A stretch of 64,000 nucleotides of DNA from Pocillopora verrucosa (GCF_036669915.1 NC_089319.1:5320826-5384825), one strand, 5' to 3'; positions 53,101 through 63,124 are shown, numbered from the stretch's first letter. A program made the numbers and translations. The notes: generated from the sequence alone by a model not told the origin.

Positions 53101-56100
53101 GCTGATCTTCCTCTGGAGAAGGAACGCATCTAGAGCGATCGATAAGGGAAATGAGATAAACCCAACCAAAAGGTCTGCCACCGCTAAACTGGACAACAAA
53201 ATATTCGAATTATTCTGCAATGTTTTTCTAGTCTTCACTGCATAGACCACAAGAATGTTTAAGAGAATGGTGAATGGGCAAGCAATAGCGGAGATTACGA
53301 TCGAGCCTGAAAATGTAGCCGCGTCAGTTAAAATCCAAGTAAATATTGGTTCGACTGGGCAGAAATACTCCGTGGGCACCAGGCGTGCGGAATTGGCGGT
53401 AAGGGATGTATTTTCATTGATCATCATGGTGCAAAGTGGTAAAAAAAGGTTGAAATAAAGAATAACCAACTCACAGAAAGGTAGTTTGTTCAAATGTAAT
53501 TGTCGTTCTCTGCTTTGCTTTCAACATCATAACCGAGCACAGGGTAGGTCTTCAACCAGTCCGTGTCTTGAGCCGTCGAAGCCAAGTTCATTTAAGCGAG
53601 TTCCTCTTCTATCCTACCTTCTTAAACTACTCTTTATTTTTTATCACTTTCTACGCGTGGGATTAATTTCCTCGATCCGAACACTGACAAAGGGCAATGA
53701 TGTATCGCGAGAAAGAACGACTGACAATCAAAGTTCCCTTTAAAAAGTGTTTTCAAGAAAGAGGATATGGGTACAGTCTCTTTCCTAGACACTCGTTTAA
53801 GAGATCAGCACAACTGAAATATCCTACCTACAGTAATATCAAATGTAACACTTGGAAATCTAAAAGGGAGTATTTTCAGAGGACCGAAACTATTGATTTA
53901 AGAGACTTTTTCCGCGAGTTGAAGATGCGATGGAACCAAAGCGACTGAGACATCCTACCAATTAACGCCTGAATTTTGAATACATAACTCTATTTCCGTT
54001 CTATTGAAGAATTAATTTCAACGTCGTTTTAGTGAATTTCGTAGCTTTGAATTGAACTATTGTACTACGATAGATTGAGGTACGCTATTTATCACCCTGT
54101 CCCTCAGTGACCTTTAACGTAACTTTTGGTTCCACATATAAAGCTTCCAATGCCACTCGTGCGCAACGTCCTACCAATCCCTCAAATAGCAACTACACTC
54201 ACGTTTGATATCTTCATTTTCTTTTTCCGTTCGCATAAAATGCATACTAGAAACGGTAAATTTAATTCGCACATTGTCATGATGATGAGAATCCCATGGT
54301 AACATCTACGGCACACATCATGCAACGGAAAGCAAGCATAACCCCACGGTACTTTCTTAAATTATTTTTCTCTAAAGCAAAGCTAATATTTTTAAACCGT
54401 TTTTTTATCATCACAGTAATATTAATCTTTTCAAGGCTTTTTCTACGAGAATTCAGTCTGAAAGACGACCAAACCAGATTTGGGGTGAACAGGTGATGAG
54501 TAAAGTGTTTTGTTTACAGTGATTTATAAATAATGTGAGAAATTTTCGAAGAGTTTTAGCATGGACGGAAAAAGGCCTTAATTGTGGTTGCCTATTTTTC
54601 ATAATTTCGTTGAATAGTTTTTTTGAATGGCGTTCCGCAGATACACGCTCAAGTTTTCACTTTTTCTTTCCCTAGCTGTATTCCACGTTCCATTGGCAGT
54701 ATGGTGCGCAACAGATCGGAATCAAAGTGGAAATTTTATACATTGATGACAAAAATTCATGTCAAACACCTTGTCATATAAGTTACCACATAATTGGTTG
54801 GTGAAAAGGTGATGAGTAAAGTCTTTTGTTTACAGTTATTTATAAATAGTGTGAGAAAGTTCTTTAGAGTTTTAGCATGGGCGGAAAACGCCTTCATCGT
54901 GGTTGCCTATTTTTCATAATTTCGTTGAACAGTTGTTTTTAATGGCGTCCCGCAGATCCACGCTCAAGTTTTCACTTTTGCTTTCCTTATTTATATTCCA
55001 CCCTCCATTGGCAGTATGGTGCGCGACAGATCAGAATCAAAGTGGAAATTTTATACATTGATGATAAAAATTCACGTCAAACGTTGTGACAAGCGCAGAT
55101 GTTGTGCTAAATTGTTCAATTCAATTCCCTTGGCCAAGTTTTTTCAGATCGCCTAGAAAAGTTGGTCGAAAAAGAGAAAACCTTCCCTTGATTCATTAAT
55201 GAAAACTTCCAAGGAATTTTAAATGTCAAAACCTGAAATCGACTATCATTTGGGACAAACCAAGGAAACCGTCAGATTTAGACGGAGAGGAAGTTGAGGA
55301 AACGAGGAGAGAAAATCAAGTCATATTTTGACGACAAAAGGGAAGGAAATTACAAAACGTTTTGGCAATCATTAGATCTAAAATCGCATTGGTAAAAGAT
55401 AACGATAGGATTCGTGCAGTAAACGGAACATGCCCTATAATCCGATTTGATTTAAATTTCAATGCTGACTCACTCGACTTTTCGCTCTTTTCGCGAACTG
55501 CACGCTTGCTGCGAGTTTTGATTGGCTCATTGTGCTTTGTGATTTGGATTGGACCATCATGGCCACGTGACCTGCGCTGTGTGATCGGCCACAAGTTAAG
55601 TTAGGTTAACAGAACATCTTAAAGCCACCCCGGCTGAACTTCGCCCTCGGATCACACACAAGTTAGATCGCCAACTTCTTAAAAATGCAACTAATTAATA
55701 AGAATCACCCAAAGAAGCTAGAACAAACTAAATACGTTACCAAGAAGAGGAGAAAAATCGTTTGTGTCTCTGGCATTGATGTTTATTCCTGGTTGTAAAA
55801 GAAGAAATTTAACCACATCCAAATGACCCTCAGCTGCACTGACATGACTTTAGAAAAAGAGAAAATCAACTTTAACGATGCATGAATATGTAACTATCGC
55901 ATAACACAACCTACCGAACATAATTGGATGTTTATACCTTCGATATGGGTGTACAGCTGTTTAGAGTCAATCTCCAAACTTGCCATATACATAGTTACAC
56001 TAAATAAGAACAGATTTACAGTCAAAGATTTTCAGTCACAGATTTTTAGCCACAGAATCTCAAGTCTTTCTTCCCCAAAAGTAAATTGCTTTTTGATGAT

Positions 56101-59100
56101 TTTTTTCCCAACAAGTTACTTCCAGCTCACCCAATCAAGCTGAATTGCACATGCGCAAGTGATAGCGATCATGCTTGCCGATGATGGTCGCTTGATCTTA
56201 CGTTGAGGGCTTCACATCGACAGTTACATTAAACTTAGGTTGGGGCTGAATTACAGATACATTTTGCTATAACGAGGAATTTGTCCGAAAATATTTGCTG
56301 TATTGAAGTTTACGCAGTACTACGGTAAGGGGGGAGGTAGGGAAAGGGAAGTAAGGACCTTACAATTTTCTCTTATGGCCATTAAAACAACTGTAGGACC
56401 CCTCCCCTCCATGTAAAAGCGTACTCCCGGTCCTGATGGATTCTCCGCGAGTATTATTTTGTGCCTTTCCCAAATCACTTCATTTGGCCTAATATACTTT
56501 ATATTTAACACTCTTTTGTGTCTTTTCATGGAAGTTTAGTGATCAGGACTTTTTGTGCTGTCTATCATACAGAGAATGAATGTCATGGATGTAGAAGCCA
56601 CAACAGCCATAACAGCATGAGATCAAATTAACATCCGTATCACTGAAAAACTTACAGCGGCGTCCGTTTGTTGAAGTCCCTGTAACACACCGTAGCACCA
56701 TTATGAACCATGTGCCTCAACATCTGCAGGTTGCCTGTGCTCGCCACTTCACAGACTTCGTGCATACTGTAATGATGTGACAATCGCCTGGCGCCCAAAC
56801 CCTCTAGTAACTGGCTAACTGCGCGGTGCTCGTGCATATTGGAGTACTGGAATATGAGAGCGAAAAAAAAAAATGTCTTCGTTTCCACAAAAACTTCATT
56901 CTTACTATCATGTAAAAATATGTTAGCTCGTCTGACAGCACTGAAGAATCCGCCTGGGATACCACAGACTCCTTGGTGTGAAAGGTATAACCAGAGATCT
57001 ACTGCGCTACGTTGCAACATTGAGAGATGTTTGCAAAAATAAGGATTGCCTTCAGAGATAACATTAAAATACAAGAGGGGAAAGAATATCCCAGAGAGGA
57101 ATAATGACGTTTAAAAATGTGGACAATTGGCAAAGGTTTCAAAAGACAACCCTGAAAAATCTCAATACTTTACGTGTAACAAAACAGTTATTTGGAGTGG
57201 GAGGGGTAAACCCCTCTCACTAAAACCTAACCCCCATTCCACCCAGTCCCCTACGTCAATTCGCCTGAGCGTATCCCCCCAAAGACGGCAAAAGAAGTAG
57301 CGCCTGAGCGCGTGCGCATTCAAGCCAGCTTATCCTTCTTCTACTCCACACTTATGGATAATGTCAGAGAGGAACAATCCGCGATCGTTCCTGTCATTTT
57401 CGTTAGGGGGAAATAAATAAGGGTAATCACTGAGACAGATCGCTCACATTCAAAGGCGTATTTCCAAGCGAGTCAACCGCGTTGATATCAGCTTTGTTAT
57501 CAGTGAGGTACTGTACTACTCCTCGACTCCCAACGGCAGCTGCAACATGAAGAGCAGTGCTACCCTCTTCATTTGGTGCATTCACATCCACGCCAAGAGA
57601 CACAAGGCGTTGAAGCTCCTCCACATCGTTTTTCACTTAAAATGAAAGAGGAAAAATTGAAGCACTTAGAGCAATTTAATAGTTCCATAGAACTCTTTGT
57701 CTTGTATTTAAGTCCCCTAGTCTTTTTATGTCAGAAAAGAATCGTGGTCTCTGAGGGTCTACAAAAATCATTTCATGGCATGCGATTTGGCGAAGGTAAT
57801 CTGCTCAAGGCAGCTTTCTTCAACCTTCTCCTATGTCGGCTCCGGAAAAGGCCTGATGCCAAATAACTCTTCATGTAAGAACAAACCATACCTATAGCGC
57901 TGCAGAGCAAGTCGCCGACTCCATCTTCACACCATCCCGCTCCGTGACGTAACAGACACTGCACCACCTGATCATGACCGAATTGTACAGCTTCTGTAGG
58001 AGGAATGCAGAGGGAAGAGTAAAAATCACGCTGTTATTGAAAACATCCCGTAATAGATTAGCTACCTGCGATCAATGGCCAATCAAATTATAGGAAATCA
58101 TCACAAGCACAAGAAACCAATCAAGTAACAACAAGTAACCGTGCTAAAGCGCGGGAAAATTTGAAACAACCTAGGCGCCATCAGTTACAAGTGTGCATCA
58201 GATTGGCAGAGAAGATAACGCGAGTCAAGGGAGGGACCAGACATTGCTTTTCGTCGAAGTGGGGGGTGGGGGTGGGCGGAAGATTTTGGGGAATCACATG
58301 ATTTTCAGAGGGAACCGAGGAGGATCAGCTGTCGCCAACAGAGTTCAATAATGAATGGAGGAGGGGGAGGAGGGAGGAAGGGGTATCATAAGAAAATTAC
58401 AGAAACATAACCAGAATCATTCAGCCCCCTCCCCCCTAGGCGATAAATAATGACCCGTCACCTGCTACTCCCAGCACAGCGCGTATTGAAGTAAAACCGA
58501 CAGAATATAAACTGTTTTTATTCTACAGTAAAACCAATAAAACCTAAATTTGAAGTGCTGATAAAGTTGCTTTATAATGTTGTTTGGTAACTTAAAATGA
58601 CTCTCCGAGAGTTAATTAGTTCTAATTCTTTCCCTCCCAAGTGTCAGCTATAATATACACTTTCTGTTTTTCAAAAGTAGTTTACCAGACAGCGGTGACG
58701 CTTTCCAGCGGTCCCTTGCGTGAATATCCACACCAGGCTGCCGAAGAAGGAACTTTACACAGTTGAGATTACCACACATGCAGGCCACGTGACTACAAAA
58801 CAATTTAGCAGATCAAAATATGACAAACGCCGGAGTTTTCTTAAAATTGCATACATTCCACCAGCAGAAACATGAAACCACGCGAAAAAGATTTATTTTC
58901 CAAATATTTTTTACAAGAAAAGTAACAATTGATATCATGGGAATCATATAAGAAAACAATCTGGGGTCTCTCCTGCTTGTTTGTTTTTTTCCTTCAGCAG
59001 GAGAATGATTGAAAAGTACTATTTCCGTTAATTTGCGAAACATTAAATTCAGTTTTTGCTTTACTCACAGTGGCGTTCGTTTATCAAAGTCTTGTACGCC

Positions 59101-62100
59101 AAAAGACACTTGCTGAACAAGTAAGTTATCCAATTCCTGTAAATCTCCTTTAGCAGCCACCTTGAAGAGTTTCTTGCGAAGCACTTCCCTCTCACTGTTC
59201 ACCACGGATGACGGTAAACTTTTCGCGGTATCACACGCGCCAAACATTTTGTTTGTGTTACCTGAGTTCAGTCCGACCTGAAACAAAATCGAGGTTATAT
59301 CATTACATTGGTCGATAAGTCGGCCGATGGTCGATGGAAAATCGGCTCATGATCGACTAATAGTCGGCCAGTGGTCGGCCGACACCCAGCCAATAGTAGG
59401 CGATGTCTCAATCAACATATCTCCTTTTGAAAATTTAACAGTATTGAAGGATTTTCCACCCACCAATTAAAGCAAAGAAGAAGAGAAAATCGTACTCACT
59501 GTTATTCTTATGAGCCAAATCAATAAGTAAGTCCATAGTACAGACCACGTGGTTGTAACGATCACACCTAACAACTGAACACCCAGTTGAGCACCATTGG
59601 AATAGAAAGCACCATTTTCACTTGCCACATCCTTTGAGGATTTTGTGAACAGACCAGCTAAATAAATTCAACATTTGCCATTATTATCATGTGAATATGG
59701 TAAATGAACATTATAGAGTTCATACCTACACGATTTAATAGTTATTTTTGAGATGTTTTACCTGTTACTGCCCCGAGGATGCCCGGAACACCATGAATAT
59801 AGGTGATATCATGCATTCCCATACTGGTCCATAAAGGTTGGTATTTCTGTACAGACCATGAAACAACTGATGATATCACACCAACAATAAGTCCAATAAT
59901 CATCGAAGCCCACAGTTCTATTGAACCAGAAGATGCACTCACACCTAAAACACAACAAGAAAAAAAGCTGTAAAAACAACAGGAAAAAAAATTCATGACT
60001 CATCAAAAGACCAAACAACAGGTACTAACCCTTGAGAACAGAGAGTCAGCTTAAGTTCTGAGGGGGTGTGCCTTTCAAAGGGCAAACATTATTTTTGGAG
60101 AAAAGAATGAAATTAAAAAAAAAACTGAATTTCAAGAGGGTACAAAATGCCTTTGGGTAACCTGTGATGGACTAGTATCCCATTCAGGGGGGCAGATACA
60201 ATATTCCTAGTTCCTTCAAGCTAAAGGAACTACAAAATGATAAACTTCAGCTGGATGGGTCACTTTGCTCAAGTGCAGACTTTACCTTTTTACAAGTATG
60301 GGGGGGTGTGAGACATTGATCACTGTCAGTATCTGAGAATGTGTACACCTACCCCTCCCCTAACTTAAAATTAACCCAAGCTTGCGGTGGAAAGATGAAA
60401 TTAGAAGATCCTCGCAGCTAAGAACACTACTGAAACTAGTAGTTGTAAGTAGGACCTGAAAAAAATTTCAGGCCCGTACGGGATTTGAACCCATGACCTC
60501 TGCGATACCGGTGCAGCGCTCTACCAATTGAGCTAACAAGCCAACTGGGAGCTGGTCAATGAATTGGGTACAAATAAACATCCGAGTGAATGAAGATTTA
60601 GATATATGAAAATTCACATATTTGCACTGCGGTGGAAAGATGAAATTAGAAGATCCTCGCAGCTAAGAACACTACTGAAACTAGTTTCATCTTTCCACCG
60701 CAGTGCAAATATGTGAATTTTCATATATCTAAATCTTCATTCACTCGGATGTTTATTTGTACCCAATTCATTGACCAGCTCCCAGTTGGCTTGTTAGCTC
60801 AATTGGTAGAGCGCTGCACCGGTATCGCAGAGGTCATGGGTTCAAATCCCGTACGGGCCTGAAATTTTTTTCAGGTCCTACTTACAACTACTAGTTTCAG
60901 TAGTGTTCTTAGCTGCGAGGATCTTCTAATTTCATAACCCAAGCTTGTTATCAGTTGACTGTGGTTGGGTCAGGGGAGGGGTAGGTGTGTAGTTGCTCAA
61001 ATACTGACATTGATCTGCACTTTTTAAGAACCTTACCTACAAGACCAACTATGATGCCTTGTAAAAGATCAGTCATCCTGTAATTTTTTTTGGTGAGATA
61101 CATCACAATCAACCAGCTCAATAAAGATGCACAGACAGAGAGGTCAGAATTAACCAATGAAAGTATTGCAGCACTATTGAATTTATGCACAGATCCAACA
61201 TTTGTGCAATACCTAATGAAACAAATGGATGCAAAAAAGTCATAAACCTTTGACAGTTAACAGTGATTAGCATCTAATTTCTCCATACATTACCACCCCT
61301 GAATTAAACATTTAAGTCCTGAGAATAAAGGAAATAATCCCCAACTAAAGAAGCACTTGATCTTTTAACAAATTCTCCTTGTCAGCACCTTAGGCAATGT
61401 AAACAGAACAGTATGGAGAATATGCATACTGATGTTAAGGTGTCAAGGGGTAACAATGACAAAAAAATCAACAAAGAAAACTCTTAGCAACTTTATTTTC
61501 AAAAAGTGTCTTCCCAATCAGGAATATAAATGGACAATGTTGAACTGTCAAAGAAGCCTGAGAAAATATCAGGGGGGGAGGAAGTAACCTGAACTGGACT
61601 GGCATCACACCCACAGGGGGGAGGAGGTGGTGTTAGTGAGCCACCTACCAGCTCAAGTGTAGAATTAACATGAGATTTGATTACATGCTATGCTGTGCCT
61701 AGAAAAATAGTTCCAACATACAGTGAAGTTAACAGGGTCAAACCAAAACAAGCCCCTCCACCCATAACAGTCCTACATCCAAATTTACACCAAAAAAGTT
61801 TTGTCATGTCAATTGATAGACCTGTCTTGATAAGAAAATAAAACATTCATTCCAAATTTACAAAGCTGATCAAAATGATAAAAAATAATCAACTCAAAAA
61901 GAAAGCTTACCATCCTAGAGAAGTAACCAAACCCCCAGCTAGAAGGTATACATTTAAAAAGTGCACATGCTCTTTCTTGTGGTCTTGTTTGTGTGTCTGG
62001 TTTTCATGAACCCCATTAAAGACCTTAGTGAAAACAAGTGCTGAGGAACCTGTCAAAAGTAGAAATATCAGATTTTTCATCAACCCTTCGACCCTTAACA

Positions 62101-63124
62101 GTGACCAGCATCTAACTTCTCCTTACAATATCATCCCTGAATCACACATTAAGGTCATGAGAATAAAGGAAATGATCACCAAATGAAGAAGCTCTTGAAT
62201 CCTTTGACTCTTAAGAGTGACTAGCATCTAATTTCTCCTTACAATATCATCCCTGAATCATGCATTAAGGTCACAAGAATAAAGGAGATAATCACCAACT
62301 AAAGAGACTCTTGATTGTTCACCAAATTCTCCTACTTTGCACCTTAGGAAATTTATGGAGAAAAGAATAGAGAATATGCATACTGATATTGGGGTGTAAA
62401 CGGTTAACTATCCATGTATTAAGCCCTCCAGGGATTACCTGTGGAGGCATGTATTGTCAAACTTCCAGACTGATCCACAATTCCAAAGTGCTGATGGAGC
62501 CATCCTTCTCCACGTATCCAGTGAGTAAGAGGATAATATACAAATATTGGCCAAAGGAGATAAATAATCTACAATGTTTACAAAAATAAGTATCAGTGTA
62601 TCTTTTACTATCTTTATTGACAATGCAGACTCGATAATCAACTATTACATGGCAAAAGGAACCAACAACATGATTGAATTTACAACCAGACTTAACAATA
62701 ATAATAATGATAATAATAAGAATAATAATAACAATAATGATAGTAATAGTATTAATGGTAGGAATAATACAAACGCTGTCACACAATCTCTTTTGAAAAA
62801 CACGTCATAACTCATAATCACTGAAAAGTGACATCTTACCAATGCTCCAAGAATGTTCATTTGATCTACCCTAAAAAAAGTTACAAATGACACTTAAAAC
62901 AGCATAACATAATAATAATTTAATAAGTACACCTAACTAAGCAAGCTAAATTGATAACTGAAAACTTTCCCTCACCAAGCAGATAAAAGCATAAGAGGAG
63001 CAATGACAGCCAGCATCATTTCAAAACTTGCAAAAAGAATTCCTGGCACAGAGTCAGCATGAACAGAACACTTGGAACCAGACACACCCAAAAAGAATGC
63101 ATCATCAAGGCTTCCAATTAAGCC
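47182..63124 (-). CDS. Ammonium transporter domain fused to ankyrin repeats (5' end outside window)
   Basis: Exons 1-7 encode the AMT domain: 63124-62976, 62870-62840, 62568-62439, 62049-61911, 61212-61037, 59944-59762 and 59657-59500. Exons 8-16 encode ankyrin repeats: 59277-59069, 58792-58686, 57993-57892, 57635-57448, 56846-56656, 55847-55741, 49407-49159, 48458-48418 and 48313-48257. Exon 17 (47529-47182) encodes a basic, Ser-rich tail. All phases agree, giving 854 visible residues with the first membrane segments off the right edge. AMT marks include SVHADSVPG, the twin histidines His100 (TIHAST) and His259 (YIHGVPGILG), and Ser157. The pore phenylalanines equivalent to E. coli AmtB F107 and F215 read Leu38 and Thr153. 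About 12 ankyrin repeats follow at 345-739 in four units of three. The AMT core moves ammonium or senses it at a membrane. The tail would be cytoplasmic. An alternative is two adjacent genes merged by my joins, but the H-exon splice phase argues against it. Confidence 0.82.
47766..48128 (+). repeat. Dispersed repeat with CCAAT boxes, copies 3 and 4
   Basis: Two copies lie side by side, about 47766-47900 and 47978-48128, in an intron of the AMT-ankyrin gene. The second begins gcgcgggaaaacgcgggtga, matching the copy at 1857 closely. Confidence 0.6.
49408..51573. other. Intron sequence downstream of the GPCR gene
   Basis: This is part of the 6.3-kb intron of the AMT-ankyrin gene. Open frames of 70-120 codons occur on both strands, but none shows a family motif. 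It probably includes the 3' untranslated region of the nested GPCR. Confidence 0.4.
51574..53427 (-). CDS. Class A G-protein-coupled receptor, orphan, intronless
   Basis: A single exon of 617 residues, starting at the first ATG of the frame (the longer frame opens with TTG). Seven membrane segments lie at about 42-66, 76-100, 111-138, 160-182, 192-219, 241-266 and 280-302. Class A marks are LLNILVV in segment 1, AVADLL in segment 2, Cys113, the ERY motif at 140-142, and NPLLY at 294-298. Segment 6 reads FSYLP and lacks the usual Trp of CWxP. NENTS near the start is a glycosylation site. The ligand cannot be told. The cytoplasmic tail of about 315 residues is very long and rich in Ser, Glu and Asp. 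It ends in two copies of a 20-residue repeat. The gene lies on the same strand inside an intron of the AMT-ankyrin gene. Confidence 0.9.
   Translation of the reverse strand: MMINENTSLTANSARLVPTEYFCPVEPIFTWILTDAATFSGSIVISAIACPFTILLNILVVYAVKTRKTLQNNSNILLSSLAVADLLVGFISFPLSIALDAFLLQRKISLFLCRIALANQMVLYISACCSLYHLTVIAWERYVAIRKWKDYKVIVTTKRVTWCLAISWVLCLLKTVLVRVLIASGVNYKYVQFVDMIVSIPIMFAIVLIGYFYLMVYVGMRQRKLTDIRGDAVRAKLKMEKRIAITAATLTLVLLFSYLPSTVVIIGGRKVPFLRTSTVFRWTELLTQLNSLLNPLLYCFVLNRQFRGEVVKMVKRYREDQREPPTPKQSRHSRRRMGHENMDDLQEEEEAKREEDPQVKSGSCGSTMADETRCQGPREALQVTSSSGSSTGAENIITYVDIHPLKSFSRRLLEGSTDKYAQSKCSVNDDRHSLYDKNDDRGKSIKITQEHRQSPNPTQECLDQQSIDSENRNDPIMEELEDGIGEILEKRSCALVIVSDDGCLGPRGSLSSSSLSSEGNFVICVNTLQPQEETKEEINHFKCSLPGSCNTFQDEDVLLEIFEGKHGSHEGVTKLPEGSEQSGNYNTEHEGVTTLPEGSEQSGNYNTEQDNTDETCF
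51601..51720 (-). repeat. Tandem 60-bp duplication in the GPCR tail
   Basis: Two adjacent 60-base units with only a few differences encode EGVTKLPEGSEQSGNYNTEH and EGVTTLPEGSEQSGNYNTEQ at the receptor C-terminus. The unit is a multiple of three, so the frame is kept. Confidence 0.97.
53428..54490. other. Intron sequence upstream of the GPCR gene
   Basis: It presumably contains the GPCR promoter and 5' untranslated region. No TATA box or recognised gene was found. Confidence 0.35.
54627..54746 (+). CDS. Small ORF with signal-peptide look, copy 1
   Basis: Thirty-nine codons beginning MAFRRYTLKFSLFLSLAV, then a PLAVWCATD-type end, followed by a hydrophilic stretch and TGA. A basic start, a hydrophobic core and a small-residue region are the shape of a secretion signal. 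It could be the first exon of a secreted protein, a short secreted peptide, or chance. No following exon was identified. Confidence 0.3.
   Translation: MAFRRYTLKFSLFLSLAVFHVPLAVWCATDRNQSGNFIH
54942..55061 (+). CDS. Small ORF with signal-peptide look, copy 2
   Basis: Same length and layout as the copy at 54627-54746, beginning MASRRSTLKFSLLLSLFI. Seven codons differ in meaning and two are silent. No indel lies within the frame, although the units differ by one base just upstream of it. The excess of amino-acid changes gives no sign of strong purifying selection. Confidence 0.3.
   Translation: MASRRSTLKFSLLLSLFIFHPPLAVWCATDQNQSGNFIH
58149..58250 (+). repeat. Dispersed repeat with CCAAT boxes, copy 5 (decayed)
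   Basis: It begins gcgcgggaaaatttgaaa and contains gcatcagattggcagagaag. It is followed directly by a G-rich repeat copy, the same pairing as at 1698-1990 though in a different order. Confidence 0.4.
58258..58452. repeat. C/G-rich dispersed repeat, copy 4
   Basis: G-runs at the left, tttggggaatcacatgattt, gtcgccaacagagttcaat, and C-runs at the right ending aggcgataaataatgaccc. The G and C arms can pair with each other. Confidence 0.55.
59311..59395. repeat. Degenerate short tandem repeat of CGGCCGA-type words
   Basis: Words such as gtcgataagtcgg, ccgatggtcgatgg and gtcggccagtggtcggccga follow each other just upstream of the first ankyrin exon. The unit is about 13-16 bases and strongly diverged. 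It is CpG-rich in AT-rich surroundings. Confidence 0.55.
60470..60542 (-). tRNA. tRNA-like head of SINE unit, left (Thr-GGT-like)
   Basis: A 73-base cloverleaf with A box (tagctcaattgg) and B box (ggttcaaatcc). The acceptor stem pairs with two G-U pairs. The anticodon position reads GGT, but base 33 is C where tRNAs have U, and the lowest anticodon pair is A-C. This is a SINE promoter head, not a convincing working tRNA. Confidence 0.6.
60788..60860 (+). tRNA. tRNA-like head of SINE unit, right (Thr-GGT-like)
   Basis: Mirror copy of 60470-60542 with the same sequence and the same defects (C33, A-C pair). It can probably serve as an internal RNA polymerase III promoter. Confidence 0.6.
62088..62406. 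repeat. Two adjacent copies of family CCCTTTGACCCNTNAGAGT
   Basis: The first, at about 62088-62195, lacks its right part. The second, at about 62196-62406, is longer and ends in tattggggtgtaaacggtta, a partial complement of the start. Confidence 0.65.
62694..62772. repeat. AAT-rich microsatellite
   Basis: Imperfect AAT, GAT and AAC trinucleotides, in an intron of the AMT-ankyrin gene. Confidence 0.85.

Larger units (their letters stand above)
54491..55086 (+). repeat. Two direct copies of a 275-bp unit
   Basis: Copy 1 is about 54491-54770 and copy 2 about 54807-55086, offset by 315-316 bases. Both start aggtgatgagtaaagt and both end near aaaaattca, then tgtcaaac or cgtcaaac. Each holds an intact frame of 39 codons (54627-54746 and 54942-55061). 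They lie in an intron of the AMT-ankyrin gene on the opposite strand. Confidence 0.9.
60385..60935. mobile_element. Inverted pair of tRNA-derived SINE-like units
   Basis: The flanking 12-base duplication aacccaagcttg lies at 60373-60384 and 60936-60947. Inside, two arms of 251 bases (60395-60645 and 60685-60935) are almost perfect complements, each with a tRNA-like head. The 39-base spacer repeats part of the left outer end. The shared duplication indicates that the pair entered the site as one event. Confidence 0.85.
60310..61015. mobile_element. MITE carrying a nested SINE-like insertion
   Basis: The outer arms, gatcactgtcagtatctgag then acacctacccctcccctaac on the left and the complement on the right, match the ends of the 129-bp MITE at 34759-34887. 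The shared core ttatcagttgact resumes after the insertion at 60385-60935. Confidence 0.72.

Noticed and set aside
53428..53493. Longer N-terminus of the GPCR
   Set aside because: The extended frame opens with TTG. The first ATG is at 53427.
60470..60860. Two working threonine tRNA genes
   Set aside because: Base 33 is C, the anticodon stem has an A-C pair, and both lie inside a mobile unit with target duplications and a relative at 44840. They are better read as SINE promoter heads.
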